Shown in pieces: positions 16,067 to 25,030 of a stretch of DNA of 64,000 nt (positions within the stretch are counted from its first letter, which is position 1; each line of letters starts with the position of its first letter). The DNA is from Dyadobacter sp. CY343 (GTDB lineage: Bacteria > Bacteroidota > Bacteroidia > Cytophagales > Spirosomataceae): positions 124,001 through 188,000 of the forward strand of contig NZ_JAJUXK010000010.1 of assembly GCF_021390335.1 (NCBI RefSeq), in the 5' to 3' direction. The position numbers and the translations under genes were made by a program. A model generated the notes under the pieces. The model searched no databases. It was not told where the DNA came from and worked only from the letters and a program-made list of their open reading frames with translations.

Positions 16067-17557
16067 ATGGGCGACACGCAACTGGCTGTTTCGAGAAAAT
16101 CGATACTCAACTTAAAAATAGCAGGCTGGCTGCTGGCGATCTGCTTCATCTGCCTCACCTTCGTTCCCCGCTCTTTTGACCACGTCTTGTTCGTCGACGG
16201 GCTGGCTTACGCCGCAATTTCCCGAAATATGGCAATGGGACTTGGCTCATTTTGGGAGCCTTATTTCGCCGATTCCTTTTGGCTTCCTTATAATCGCTGT
16301 ACTTTCTTCTGCGAACATCCGCCGCTTATGTTTGGAATGGAATCACTCCTTTTTCGCCTTTTTGGAGATAGTCTGGTGGTTGAAAATATCTATAATCTGA
16401 TCGTTTTAATTGCGAGCGTCCTGCTCATAAGCCTGATTTGGAGGGAGTTATTTAAAAATAATATAGCGGCACAAAAGCAAGCGTGGCTTCCTGTATTAAT
16501 GTGGTACGGAATACGGGTTGTGTGGTGGAGCGTGCCGAACAATCTGCTGGATACTACAATGGCGGTGTTCTGTTTGTGGTCTTGCTATTTTCAACTAAGA
16601 GCATTGCAGTCGCCGCAAATGAAATTTCATTACTGGGTGGCGGCGGGTTTGATGATCATGCTGGCTTGTCTCACGAAAGGTCCGGTCGGGCTCTTCCCGC
16701 TGGCGTTTCCGGCGATCTACCTGTTTGTTTACGGGAAGGCGTTTTTCACGAAAGCTGCGTCGGGGTTAGTTGTCACCTCCGTCACATTTTTCATACTCTT
16801 GGGTGCGCTTCTCATTTATCAACCGGCAAATTACTTTCTCAAAAATTACTTCGAGGGACAGGTGATGGCGGCGCTTTTACAAAAGCGCGAGCGGGTTACC
16901 TCCGGGTGGACAGCCCATTTATATCTGTTAATGCTGCTGCTGGTGAATATCGTGCCTCATTTGCTCATTCTTGGGGGACTTTACCTGTTCAAACTTTTTG
17001 CAAAAATCAATATTCCTGCCCCGTCAGACACCCGAAAAGTGCGCGTATTGACAATTCTGGTCGGTATTTCAATTATACTTCCGATGCTTGCCAGTGTGAA
17101 GCAAGGTGACTATTACCTGATGCCCGCACTGCCTTTTGTAGGCTTATTTTTCGGTGCCTGCTGCATTGAGCCTTTACTTTTGCTGGCGGACAGATTCAGC
17201 ATTTTGCCCAAAGTTTTGTTTCCTGCTGCTGCGGTTATGCTGGTCGGGTTAATGGTCTACAAGCTCGGCCACCCCGATTTCGACAGGAATTATGAAGTAG
17301 CAAAAGCGCTGAAAGCGAAGGTCCCGGAGCGTTCCAAGGTTTATCTGCCCAAGGAAGTGAGCATGGAATCGGGGATTCACACTGCCTATCAGCGCTATGC
17401 AAGACTTTCGATTGCATTTGACACTACCGACACCGATTACCTGCTTTTCGAAAAAGGCGGTACCAATCTCCTGGATTCCATCTCAAAAAATCATTCCTAC
17501 GAGATTCTCGACCTCGGGAATGAAGCCACGCTGGCCATTAAAAAAGCGCGGCGCTGA
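16067..17557 (+). CDS. GT39-family membrane glycosyltransferase (ArnT/PMT-like)
   Basis: 496 residues with about ten membrane helices. The first periplasmic loop carries the acidic motif VDGLAYAAISRNMAMGLGSF and the later FCEHPPLMFGMESLLFRLFG, both characteristic of the ArnT/PMT GT-C fold. It probably moves a sugar from an undecaprenyl-phosphate donor to a lipid or glycan in the outer leaflet. The next gene on the same strand begins 45 bp later. Confidence 0.85.
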   Translation: MGDTQLAVSRKSILNLKIAGWLLAICFICLTFVPRSFDHVLFVDGLAYAAISRNMAMGLGSFWEPYFADSFWLPYNRCTFFCEHPPLMFGMESLLFRLFGDSLVVENIYNLIVLIASVLLISLIWRELFKNNIAAQKQAWLPVLMWYGIRVVWWSVPNNLLDTTMAVFCLWSCYFQLRALQSPQMKFHYWVAAGLMIMLACLTKGPVGLFPLAFPAIYLFVYGKAFFTKAASGLVVTSVTFFILLGALLIYQPANYFLKNYFEGQVMAALLQKRERVTSGWTAHLYLLMLLLVNIVPHLLILGGLYLFKLFAKINIPAPSDTRKVRVLTILVGISIILPMLASVKQGDYYLMPALPFVGLFFGACCIEPLLLLADRFSILPKVLFPAAAVMLVGLMVYKLGHPDFDRNYEVAKALKAKVPERSKVYLPKEVSMESGIHTAYQRYARLSIAFDTTDTDYLLFEKGGTNLLDSISKNHSYEILDLGNEATLAIKKARR

Positions 17558-17602
17558 TTTTGGCTTGATATTTGAGTCGGTCATTGTTTCAAAACGACTT
17601 AC

Positions 17603-18409
17603 ATGGAGCTGGCCAAAAAATATTCTTCCCGATTCTCTGTACCCGTTTTGACGGTGCTTCTGCTTTTGTCGTTTTCCAATGTAAATGCACAGCGGGAACG
17701 TCTGATCGACCATAATGCGATTGGCTGGTTTGTCTACAATGGCGATCATAAACTGAGCGAAAAGTGGGAGTTGCATACGGAGTATCAGTGGCGGCGCATT
17801 GATTTCGTTCGGATTTGGCAGCAGTCTCTGGCACGCGTCGGCGCTAATTTCATTTTTTCTGAAAAAGTTAGAATTGGGGCTGGCTACACTTTTTTTCAAA
17901 CTTTTCCCTACGGTTCCTATCCGCAGGCCGATCTGGGGAAATCCTATCCAGAGCATCGGTTGCACCAGGATATTTCGCTAGAAGAAACTTACGGAAAACT
18001 GGCATTAACGCACCGTTTCCGGCTGGAACAACGCTGGGTTTCGGAGTTGGACGAGACAAATCCTTCAAAAGTGGATAAGTGGCCATTTCAGAACCGGATC
18101 CGCTATCAGATCGACGGAAGTTTCGCGTTAAAAGGTCAAACAATAGACGATAGGGAGTTCTATATCAATGCTTTTGATGAAATATTTATAGGTTTTGGAA
18201 AGCATGTAGGTGAAAATGTTTTTAACCAAAACCGCATTTCACTTGGCCTGGGTTATCAGGTTTTCGACGGACTGCAGATTGAACTGAATTACCTGAACCA
18301 GATTGTCCAGCATGCGGACAATGATCCAATTTCCGGCAGGCCGGTTTTTGAAATAAATAACGGTTTCAGGCTGAATATCAACCATTCTCTTGATTTCAGC
18401 AGAAATTAA
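17603..18409 (+). CDS. DUF2490 outer-membrane-like protein
   Basis: 268 residues with an N-terminal signal peptide (VLTVLLLLSFSNVNAQ) and the alternating polar/aromatic pattern of an outer-membrane beta-barrel. The stretch WELHTEYQWRRIDFVRIWQQ and a terminal strand ending in F-S-R-N match the DUF2490 family of Bacteroidota. Family role unknown. It lies between a glycosyltransferase and a secreted glycosidase on the same strand. Confidence 0.85.
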   Translation: MELAKKYSSRFSVPVLTVLLLLSFSNVNAQRERLIDHNAIGWFVYNGDHKLSEKWELHTEYQWRRIDFVRIWQQSLARVGANFIFSEKVRIGAGYTFFQTFPYGSYPQADLGKSYPEHRLHQDISLEETYGKLALTHRFRLEQRWVSELDETNPSKVDKWPFQNRIRYQIDGSFALKGQTIDDREFYINAFDEIFIGFGKHVGENVFNQNRISLGLGYQVFDGLQIELNYLNQIVQHADNDPISGRPVFEINNGFRLNINHSLDFSRN

Positions 18410-18465
18410 AACCGATTAGTTTTTGTTCAACTGCGGCTTCATTAAGGAATATCAAATGAACGTCC

Positions 18466-19980
18466 ATGAACTTCTTTGCAAAACACCGCCTCTCCATTCT
18501 TTTATATTTCACAATTTTCGTCGGTAACGTAGCTGCCGCTTCAAATTTCAATGCTTTTACAAAATCAGATTCAATTCCAAAACGGGAAAATCTGAATGGG
18601 AGCGACGTAGTGCCGGTTCTGACTTTTCCGGGCATTACGCAGGCGGATTTTCAGGATGCATTCAATGTACTGAACGAATGTCTGGTGATGGATCCCGGTT
18701 TTGGGTTCAAATATCCATTTATCGCCCCGGGCGGGCATTATGGACAATGCTGGTGGCAACTCGATGGTTCGATCAGTTTGCAGGCAACGAAATGGGTAAA
18801 CCAGACATTTTCCGAAAATATGGTCCGCGGCTTCGCGGGAGTGCAGAAACCCGACGGTCGGGTACCGCTATACGGTCATGATAAGGTCCCGAACTATCCT
18901 ACTTGCAGCTCGCTGCCCAAGTTGTTCGAGGCGGCTTACGATGTACTTAAACATTCCGGGGACAAAAAGCTGGTTGCTGAAACTTACAAAACTCTCAAAC
19001 TGTACCTCGACTGGTGGTTTTCCGACGCCCGCCTCGACAAGGAAAGCGGCCTGATCACAGGCGTATTTGAAGAATCCTTTCCGCCATTTGAAAACAGATT
19101 GAAAGACGTCGCACAGGTGGATCTGAATGTAGAAATTGTGGCGGGCTGTCAGGTTGTAGCAGGTCTGGCGAAGGAATTGGGGTCAAAAGCGGATGTTGTA
19201 AAATATGCAAGGCTTGGTGAAGAATTAAAGCAAAGTATTAATAAATACATGTGGAATGAGGCTACGGGCGCATATTATGCCTATTTGGTAAATGAAAAAA
19301 AGCTAGACGATAAGCTGATCTGTTACACATTTGATCCCCTTCGCTTCGGTATCGCGCCGGCTGACAGGATTCCCGCGATGATCCGCATGCTGACCGACCA
19401 CAAATATTTTAACTGGGAAGGCAATGCAATCACCAGCGTTGCCAAAACCGACCCGCTTTACAACGAAACGGTAGGCGACTATAACGGAAACCCAGCCTGG
19501 TCGGGCGATATCTGGACACTTCGGAACCAGGTGGTGATTGAAGGATTGGAAGATAGCGGAAGATTTGACCTTGCTTCGGAGCTGAGCTTAAAAACGGTGC
19601 AGATGTTCAACTCAAACTACACCGAATTTCTGAAAACCTCCGACGCCAGCGGCCAGGGCGTAAAAAGATACGCATGGAGCGCCGCGCAGTACATTCAGAT
19701 ATTGACGGAAAACATATTTGGTATTGAATACAACAGATTTACAAAAACGATCACCATTAAGCCAAACCTGCCGAAAGCATTACTCGGTCAGGATATTGCG
19801 TTGGAAAAATTGCTCCTGCCGGACGGTAACCGGCTGAATGTATATGTTTCGAGTCAAGCAGGTTCGGTGAAGGTTAGATATACTATCGCGGGTGCTCGAA
19901 ATGATATGGAAGTGGTCGTAAGCCTGGCCGGGCATAAAAAGTCAGTCCGGAACAACAGCTTTACTTTCATGATTGATTAG
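18466..19980 (+). CDS. Secreted six-hairpin (alpha/alpha)6 glycoside hydrolase (GH63/MGH1-like)
   Basis: 504 residues with a signal peptide (LLYFTIFVGNVAAA). The barrel signatures are PGGHYGQCWWQLDGSISLQA with a candidate catalytic Asp, NPAWSGDIWTLRNQVVIEGL, and near the end GVKRYAWSAAQYIQILTENI. A short C-terminal beta domain closes the protein. This pattern fits the glucosidase/mannosylglycerate-hydrolase-like clan (GH63, GH37 and related). The natural glycan is unknown. It probably trims oligosaccharides in the periplasm. Confidence 0.78.
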   Translation: MNFFAKHRLSILLYFTIFVGNVAAASNFNAFTKSDSIPKRENLNGSDVVPVLTFPGITQADFQDAFNVLNECLVMDPGFGFKYPFIAPGGHYGQCWWQLDGSISLQATKWVNQTFSENMVRGFAGVQKPDGRVPLYGHDKVPNYPTCSSLPKLFEAAYDVLKHSGDKKLVAETYKTLKLYLDWWFSDARLDKESGLITGVFEESFPPFENRLKDVAQVDLNVEIVAGCQVVAGLAKELGSKADVVKYARLGEELKQSINKYMWNEATGAYYAYLVNEKKLDDKLICYTFDPLRFGIAPADRIPAMIRMLTDHKYFNWEGNAITSVAKTDPLYNETVGDYNGNPAWSGDIWTLRNQVVIEGLEDSGRFDLASELSLKTVQMFNSNYTEFLKTSDASGQGVKRYAWSAAQYIQILTENIFGIEYNRFTKTITIKPNLPKALLGQDIALEKLLLPDGNRLNVYVSSQAGSVKVRYTIAGARNDMEVVVSLAGHKKSVRNNSFTFMID

Positions 19981-20101
19981 TTAAATATGAAGTAAAAACA
20001 CTGGTATTCAAGAACCGCTTTTGGAACAGTTTCCGCCCATCCCGCCGGAGACTAACAGATAGTTTCTGCTTTCTTCCGCCGACCTCAGTGTCCTCTGTAA
20101 C

Positions 20102-20314
20102 ATGTTCATTCTGGTCACGGCAGCTTTCACATTCCTTGGGCAGTTATTTCCTTTGGAATTTTTTCAAATCAATTTTGCAGGTAAAGTCGCGCCGCAAAAT
20201 CCATGGCATTCCAATACGCTGGAATGGACTACGCCAGTAAATCCTGGACACGGTTACTGGCCTGGAAAGCTGCCCGTCGTTTATCCAGCACGAACTGCTA
20301 CTGAATTACATTAA
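20102..20314 (+). pseudogene. ctaD: C-terminal fragment of cytochrome c oxidase subunit I
   Basis: The 70-residue frame contains FAGKVAPQNPWHSNTLEWTT followed by PGHGYWPGKLPVVY. This is the conserved C-terminal tail of CtaD-type haem-copper oxidase subunit I (GKxAPxNPWxxNTLEWTTP...HGNWPGELPVVY). The preceding residues keep the pattern of the last membrane helix, and the frame can be read back to about 20084 before the match fades. None of the catalytic core is present nearby, so this is a relic of a lost or moved gene. The family match is from memory. Confidence 0.65.
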
Positions 20315-20606
20315 TTTCCGACGATCTGATCAAAATTTGCTGTTGCTGAAACTGCATTTCCAAATCCGCTTTATACGATTTCCAAAAATCCAGGTCCAGT
20401 TCTTGCGCCATTACTTCATAGATGACCATTTCGTCATGTACTGCTTCATTACCTTCCTTCCACAAGCCGGTAGCCGGGGCCCGCTGGTAAATCGTTACCC
20501 CGCCGAAGCGGCCAGTTAACTTTTCTTTTAACTGGTCAAAAAAACGCTGCTCAAACCTGCTTCCGGCCTGGTCATAAATCGGAATAAACACTTGTATTAA
20601 CTGCAT
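20298..20606 (-). CDS. Small conserved hypothetical protein
   Basis: 102 residues, starting MQLIQVFIPIYDQAGSRF, then LKEKLTGRFGGVTIYQRAPA, GLWKEG and DEMVIYEVMAQELDLDFWKS. This arrangement recurs as a ~100-residue single-domain cytoplasmic protein in varied bacteria. I know the shape of the family but no function. Its 3' end overlaps the cytochrome oxidase fragment by 17 bases, on the other strand. Confidence 0.75.
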   Translation of the reverse strand: MQLIQVFIPIYDQAGSRFEQRFFDQLKEKLTGRFGGVTIYQRAPATGLWKEGNEAVHDEMVIYEVMAQELDLDFWKSYKADLEMQFQQQQILIRSSEINVIQ

Positions 20607-20954
20607 CTCTTAAAACAGATAAGTTACCTTCGTTTCCTCGCTATTTAGCTCTGAAAATATGCGAACTTCAGCGATAAATCGCATATTTATTCCAACATAA
20701 ATTGCTGGATTTATCGAAAAGGCTTAAATTACCTTGTAATCTACCACTGTAATCGTCGATGATACTTTTTACATCACCGACACTTTACTGATATCAAACC
20801 ATCACATTTCCGACCGCAGGCAGACACCGGGTGGCTATTAAACCAACCGGCTCCATCCCGTTTCACCGAATCTCTTTTAGGATTTTGGGAGGGCTTGACA
20901 CCATACTTATTTATGAGAATGAGTAAGTGTCAAAAAACGGCGCAACCATTCGAT

Positions 20955-21091
20955 AACTATTGCAACTTTTATTGCGACCAAAGAAAAAAGCACCTAGCAA
21001 ATTAATGCTAAGTGCTTTCCAAGCGGCGGACCGCATTTTCAGGCTCCCGAAGTTGGGCTCGAACCAACGACCCTCTGATTAACAGTCAGAT
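20955..21091. repeat. Left direct repeat (att site) of the integrated element
   Basis: 137 bp matching 39231-39351 nearly base for base, except for 16 extra bases (21018-21033 region) and a few changes near 20976-20980. It contains the 3' 48 bases of a tRNA-Asn on the minus strand (21044-21091), from the anticodon stem onward, and the hairpin terminator that follows it (20988-21017). Homology stops at 21092, exactly where the tRNA 5' half should continue, as expected for an att junction. Confidence 0.88.
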
Positions 21092-21212
21092 AAAATACGC
21101 CTTTTTTTGTTTTCACCTATTTTTCGATATTTATATAATTACTTTATTTTCAATTTATTAGAAAATTAATTTTCGGATTTATTTGGTGATGTCTTTCGAT
21201 GTTTTTTAATTT

Positions 21213-21238
21213 ACTATTGCAAGTTTATTGCAACTAGA
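21213..21238 (+). promoter_or_regulatory. ATTGCAA double motif upstream of the integrase
   Basis: ACTATTGCAAGTTTATTGC AACTAGA ahead of the integrase start repeats the pattern found at the outer edge of both att repeats (20956 and 39232): two ATTGCAA-type sites about 11-12 bases apart. It could be an integrase arm-type or autoregulatory site. This is inference from the repeat alone. Confidence 0.4.
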
Positions 21239-21256
21239 ACGAAATGACCAACAATC

Positions 21257-22669
21257 ATGAGCGCTACAACGGTAAATTTATTCCTCGACAAAAGAGCTTC
21301 AAAAGGTGATGAAGGTGTGGTAAAATGGTTGGTTTCTCACGAAGGGAAACAACGACTTTTTACCACTGGTCTGAAAATCTCAGAGCAGGACTGGGACTTT
21401 CTCAAAAAGCACAAATCCGGTATGCCCGGACAAATAAAAAACGACTACCGAAGGAAGTTATGGAACAAGTTGTTCGGAAGTACGTATGAGGAAGAGTATA
21501 CCGGCAAGGAAGTCGAAAGCTATCTGGGTAGAGCCAGGACAATTGTGGGCAAACTAGAGGACGACTTCAGCTTTGAGCGATTCGCATATGAGGTAAGTAT
21601 GTTTGGCCAGGAATCGAAACCTAGCAAGGAGACCAGGGATAAAAACAATGTCATTCAGGCTCTCACTTTGAAAGCAAACGACATGAACAAGGAAGGTCGG
21701 ATTGGAAATGCATTAAGCTACACTTCAACGTCCACCTCATTACTACGTTTTCTCGAGTCTCTCACCGAAAAGCAACGTCAGGAATTGCTGAACCTTCCGC
21801 CCCTCCCAATCAACGAGGCGAAGAAAAAGGAGATTGTACTCCGCTTTGAATATCTGACTTCAGCGTTTTTGACCAGTTATGAGAAATGGATGCTCAAACA
21901 TGGTCGAAAACGTAGGGGACCAAAAGGAAGCTCATCCCCCGCTACACTGACAACCGTTGGCATCTATTGCCGGCACATCAGATCTGTTTGTAATGACGCC
22001 ATTGACGCGGGCATTATGAATAGAGAGTTATACCCTTTTGGCAAGAGAAGGTATATGATACCGGCTGGCAGCAATACCAAAAAAGCACTCAGCAAGGATG
22101 ACGTACTAAAAATCATAGCGCATAAATGCAATCCAGGATTCGAACAGCGAAGCCGTGATCTATGGGTTTTTTCCTATTTATGTAATGGGATGAACATGAA
22201 TGACATTTGTCGTGTTCGCTGGCAGGATATAGAGGGCGACCGATTAACCTTTATCCGCCAAAAGACTGCTCGCTCAACCAGGGGTAACCAAAACACGATC
22301 AAGGTCACCTTATTCAAAGAAACTTTTGACATTATTGAACGCTGGGGGGTAAAGAGCAAAAACCCGAAGGATTATGTCTTCCCATTTTTGGAGCACGATA
22401 TGACACCAGAAAGACAAAAAACCGTAATCAATCAGGTGGTGAAAATCACAAATCAATACATGAGGGACATTGCGGCCGCTAATGAAATCACCGGAGACGT
22501 TAATACATACAGCGCCAGACATTCCTTCGCAACGATCCTTCTCCAATCAGAAGCACCACTTGCTTTCATTAGCCAATCGCTCGGCCACACTTCAATTTCA
22601 ACGACGGAAAGCTATTTAGGCAGTTTTGACGATGAAAAAACTAAGAATTATCTCAGCGCGCTGTTGTAG
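21257..22669 (+). CDS. Tyrosine recombinase (integrase of the element)
   Basis: 470 residues. An N-terminal arm-binding and SAM-like core-binding region leads to a C-terminal catalytic domain. Catalytic residues are visible: Arg in SYLCNGMNMNDICRVRWQDI, the box-II motif YSARHSFATILL (H-x-x-R), the His in SLGHTSISTTESYLG and the nucleophile Tyr in ESYLGSF. It would catalyse integration at and excision from tRNA-Asn. It lies 165 bp inside the left att repeat. Related to the large Bacteroidota family of site-specific recombinases on mobilizable transposons. Confidence 0.95.
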   Translation: MSATTVNLFLDKRASKGDEGVVKWLVSHEGKQRLFTTGLKISEQDWDFLKKHKSGMPGQIKNDYRRKLWNKLFGSTYEEEYTGKEVESYLGRARTIVGKLEDDFSFERFAYEVSMFGQESKPSKETRDKNNVIQALTLKANDMNKEGRIGNALSYTSTSTSLLRFLESLTEKQRQELLNLPPLPINEAKKKEIVLRFEYLTSAFLTSYEKWMLKHGRKRRGPKGSSSPATLTTVGIYCRHIRSVCNDAIDAGIMNRELYPFGKRRYMIPAGSNTKKALSKDDVLKIIAHKCNPGFEQRSRDLWVFSYLCNGMNMNDICRVRWQDIEGDRLTFIRQKTARSTRGNQNTIKVTLFKETFDIIERWGVKSKNPKDYVFPFLEHDMTPERQKTVINQVVKITNQYMRDIAAANEITGDVNTYSARHSFATILLQSEAPLAFISQSLGHTSISTTESYLGSFDDEKTKNYLSALL

Positions 22670-22703
22670 TTTCTGGTCCTGAACATCGTCTAGATAGCCA
22701 GTA

Positions 22704-23699
22704 ATGAAATTTCTAAGCATGGAACACTTCAAGGAATATTTCACATTCTTACAAAAATTTGACCTTCGCCTTTCTGAAATCAGGGACAAGCGTGAACCTG
22801 CGGAACTCGGCCCAGTCTTCAAATCAGGATATGATATTACCCATCAGACGCCGCATTTCTCATTGCAGTTTGCAAAGCATCTGCAAATCTTGAAGGATCT
22901 CGCAGTCATTGACATTATAGGCGCAGACCCAGGGAGGCGAAAAGCATATTTGGATCAGACGAAGAAGCTTTTATTCCTATTCAACAGGTACTGGGAAAAT
23001 TACTTCCGTCATAGCCCGGCGAATGGAGAAAACTTCCAGGACAACTTTCTGCTTGTTATCGAGTTTGCAGAGATCTTCTACAATGATCTTCTGGAGCCTA
23101 GGAAGACAGACGCGATTATCACTCCAGAATTTGTTGAAGACCTTTGCGATTCAATTAGGGAAAGAGAAGAAAGCTTGGCCGAGTTTATCACAGAAATCAC
23201 TGCGCTTGAAAAAATGCAGGAGAAAACCTTCGACGCAGAACAGGAAACTGATGGTGAACCGCTGCCAATCCGTATTCGCCGCTACCCGGTATTTGTTGAG
23301 GGTGTAGCCGAGCAGTTTTTCAAAATATTTAAGGAATATTTTGATGAAAAAGATCAGCTGCTGTTATTCTCGCTGCTAACCAACAACGTTTATCCGAAAG
23401 GGAAACTGCTTTTCAACAGTAACGGTAACCAGCTCGCAGATGCATTCAAGCAGTTGATTGAGGCTAATTTGATCGTTTCTTGTAACAAGGCAGAACTTGA
23501 AAGTTGGATCATTGAACATTTCCAATACGTGTCGAATTCCCAAGTGAAATCCTTCACGGCTGGCTATCTCAATGGAATTATATCGTCAGATGTTAAAATT
23601 TGCAAGTCACCAATTTTGATTGTGAACAGAAAAGGAACCGGAGAGCCCGCTTTGGCTGCTATTGGCAGAAATAAGAAGGGAAGTGATAGCTCAATGTAA
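22704..23699 (+). CDS. Hypothetical protein of the element, next to the integrase
   Basis: 331 residues, mostly helical and charged, with no signal or membrane segment. The C-terminal part (PKGKLLFNSNGNQLADAFKQ and LIVSCNKAELESWIIEHFQY) resembles the C-terminal module of Bacteroidota mobile-element proteins that follow integrases. I cannot name its function. The start could be 22704 or the ATG at 22719. It lies 34 bp after the integrase stop and probably belongs to the same transcript. Confidence 0.75.
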   Translation: MKFLSMEHFKEYFTFLQKFDLRLSEIRDKREPAELGPVFKSGYDITHQTPHFSLQFAKHLQILKDLAVIDIIGADPGRRKAYLDQTKKLLFLFNRYWENYFRHSPANGENFQDNFLLVIEFAEIFYNDLLEPRKTDAIITPEFVEDLCDSIREREESLAEFITEITALEKMQEKTFDAEQETDGEPLPIRIRRYPVFVEGVAEQFFKIFKEYFDEKDQLLLFSLLTNNVYPKGKLLFNSNGNQLADAFKQLIEANLIVSCNKAELESWIIEHFQYVSNSQVKSFTAGYLNGIISSDVKICKSPILIVNRKGTGEPALAAIGRNKKGSDSSM

Positions 23700-23720
23700 A
23701 GTATTGCGGAAAGTCATACT

Positions 23721-23804
23721 GTGATCCTGGTTCACCGGCAAATAGTCTATCGGTGGATTGAAACACATGCCGAATATGATAAGATTGATGCTAATACCGT
23801 GTAA
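23721..23804 (+). pseudogene. higB: C-terminal remnant of a HigB-type mRNA interferase toxin
   Basis: A 27-codon frame ends in IVYRWIETHAEYDKIDANTV and a stop. HigB toxins of the HigB/RelE superfamily end in a segment like VYIRWIGTHAEYDKIDA. The first two thirds of the toxin gene are absent, so it cannot make an active ribonuclease. It lies 29 bp before the HigA-like frame, the gene order of intact higBA modules. Too short to be identified except by this motif, but the motif is specific. Confidence 0.6.
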
Positions 23805-23833
23805 ATCATATTATTGTTCAAACAATTCAAGCA

Positions 23834-24220
23834 ATGAGTACAGTAACTGTAACCCCAATAAAAACGGCATTAGACTATCAAAATGCCCTTCGGCGCATTG
23901 ATGAATTACTTATTCTTAATCCAGCCCCTCATTCTGAATTGGACGATGAACTTGATGTCATAAGCACTTTGGTGCATGCTTATGAACAAACGCACAATCC
24001 TATAATTTATCCGGATCCAATTGACGCAATTAAATAACTAATGGAAGAAAATGGCTGGAAAAATAAAGATTTGGAGCAATTCATCGGCCCCAAGTCAAGA
24101 GTATCTGAAATACTTAACCGTAAGCGGTACTTTACCTTACAGCAAATCCATAACCTTCACAAGCACTTAGGGTTACCCCTGGAAATTTTTATAAATGAGA
24201 AGATGCCGTATGCAGCATAG
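23834..24220 (+). pseudogene. higA: HigA-type antitoxin gene split by an in-frame stop
   Basis: The first frame (67 codons) ends PDPIDAIK at a TAA (24035-24037). Two codons later, in the same frame, ATG (24041) opens 59 codons with the XRE-type helix-turn-helix: NKDLEQFIGPKSRVSEILNR and LQQIHNLHKHLGLPLEIF. Intact HigA proteins run straight through this point (DAIKFRME...), so a single base change made the stop. Either the gene is dead, or the DNA-binding half is made separately by re-initiation. With the truncated HigB upstream, decay is more likely. Confidence 0.7.
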
Positions 24221-24486
24221 CAGAGCGGCGATGAAAATACTATTTCCTCTGTTTAAGAAAAGTGTCGCACAAACTCAGTGAAGTGGTTACAGGTGACGGA
24301 TTGATTCCTGGGATAACGAAATGATACACTTTTTGGATCTTTCTAAAGGGTCAGATCACGGCCAGCACCCGTCGCAGGAAAGGGAGGTTATCTGCTACAG
24401 GCTACAGCCGGTTACTAAGTAAATCTAGGTGCTGCAACCATTTGATCAAAAACCGTTTCTTAACAAAAAACATTAAACCAGATGTT

Positions 24487-24909
24487 ATGAAAACCATTAT
24501 ATATCTGACAATTTGTTGCCTGTTGCTGGCATGCAATAAAGAAGAACCAAGAAGCGAATGGAAGACATTCGATTTTGACACATTCACACTAGAAGCACCT
24601 TCAAAATGGAAAGAATTCAGCGCCCAGGGCTACGATTCTAAGGTGGGAGGCATTACCGATGGCAAGGATACTCTGGCTTACGATTATGGTATGTATTCGT
24701 ATAGATTTACTGCTGAAACCGCACAAACGCATATCATTACAGAAGGTAATCGGGATGGGTACCCAATAAAGATGGTGAAGCCAAGAAAACCTGGCGAAGG
24801 CTTGATTGGGATCTATTATAATTTGGGGGTAATTAGATTGACGCTTTTCGGCAGAAGCAGTAGTGAAAATACGTTCATGCAGATTATAGAATCGGTGAAA
24901 ATTAAGTAG
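24487..24909 (+). CDS. Small lipoprotein (cargo 1)
   Basis: 140 residues from ATG 24487. The signal peptide ends in CCLLLACN, a lipobox. The mature part (WKTFDFDTFTLEAPSKWKEF ... TLFGRSSSENTFMQIIESVK) has the layout of PsbP/DUF1795-like proteins: a small alpha/beta domain that begins with 'force/fit' strands and ends in an amphipathic helix. I infer a periplasmic or outer-membrane binding role. An upstream start at 24442 would spoil the signal peptide. It opens the lipoprotein cargo block. Confidence 0.7.
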   Translation: MKTIIYLTICCLLLACNKEEPRSEWKTFDFDTFTLEAPSKWKEFSAQGYDSKVGGITDGKDTLAYDYGMYSYRFTAETAQTHIITEGNRDGYPIKMVKPRKPGEGLIGIYYNLGVIRLTLFGRSSSENTFMQIIESVKIK

Positions 24910-25030
24910 AACTCCTATTGGAAGTGGCCTGGCCGTTGCCGAAAGGTGTGCAGGAAACAGGCGTTTATTAAGACAAGATGAATCATTCCAACGATTCTGG
25001 TCCATGAGGGTCTTCATAAAAACTTATCCG

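Noticed and set aside
20895..20934. Imperfect palindrome TTGACAC...GTGTCAA left of the att repeat
   Set aside because: Outer 7-bp arms pair but the centre is irregular; no link to a gene or to the element can be shown.
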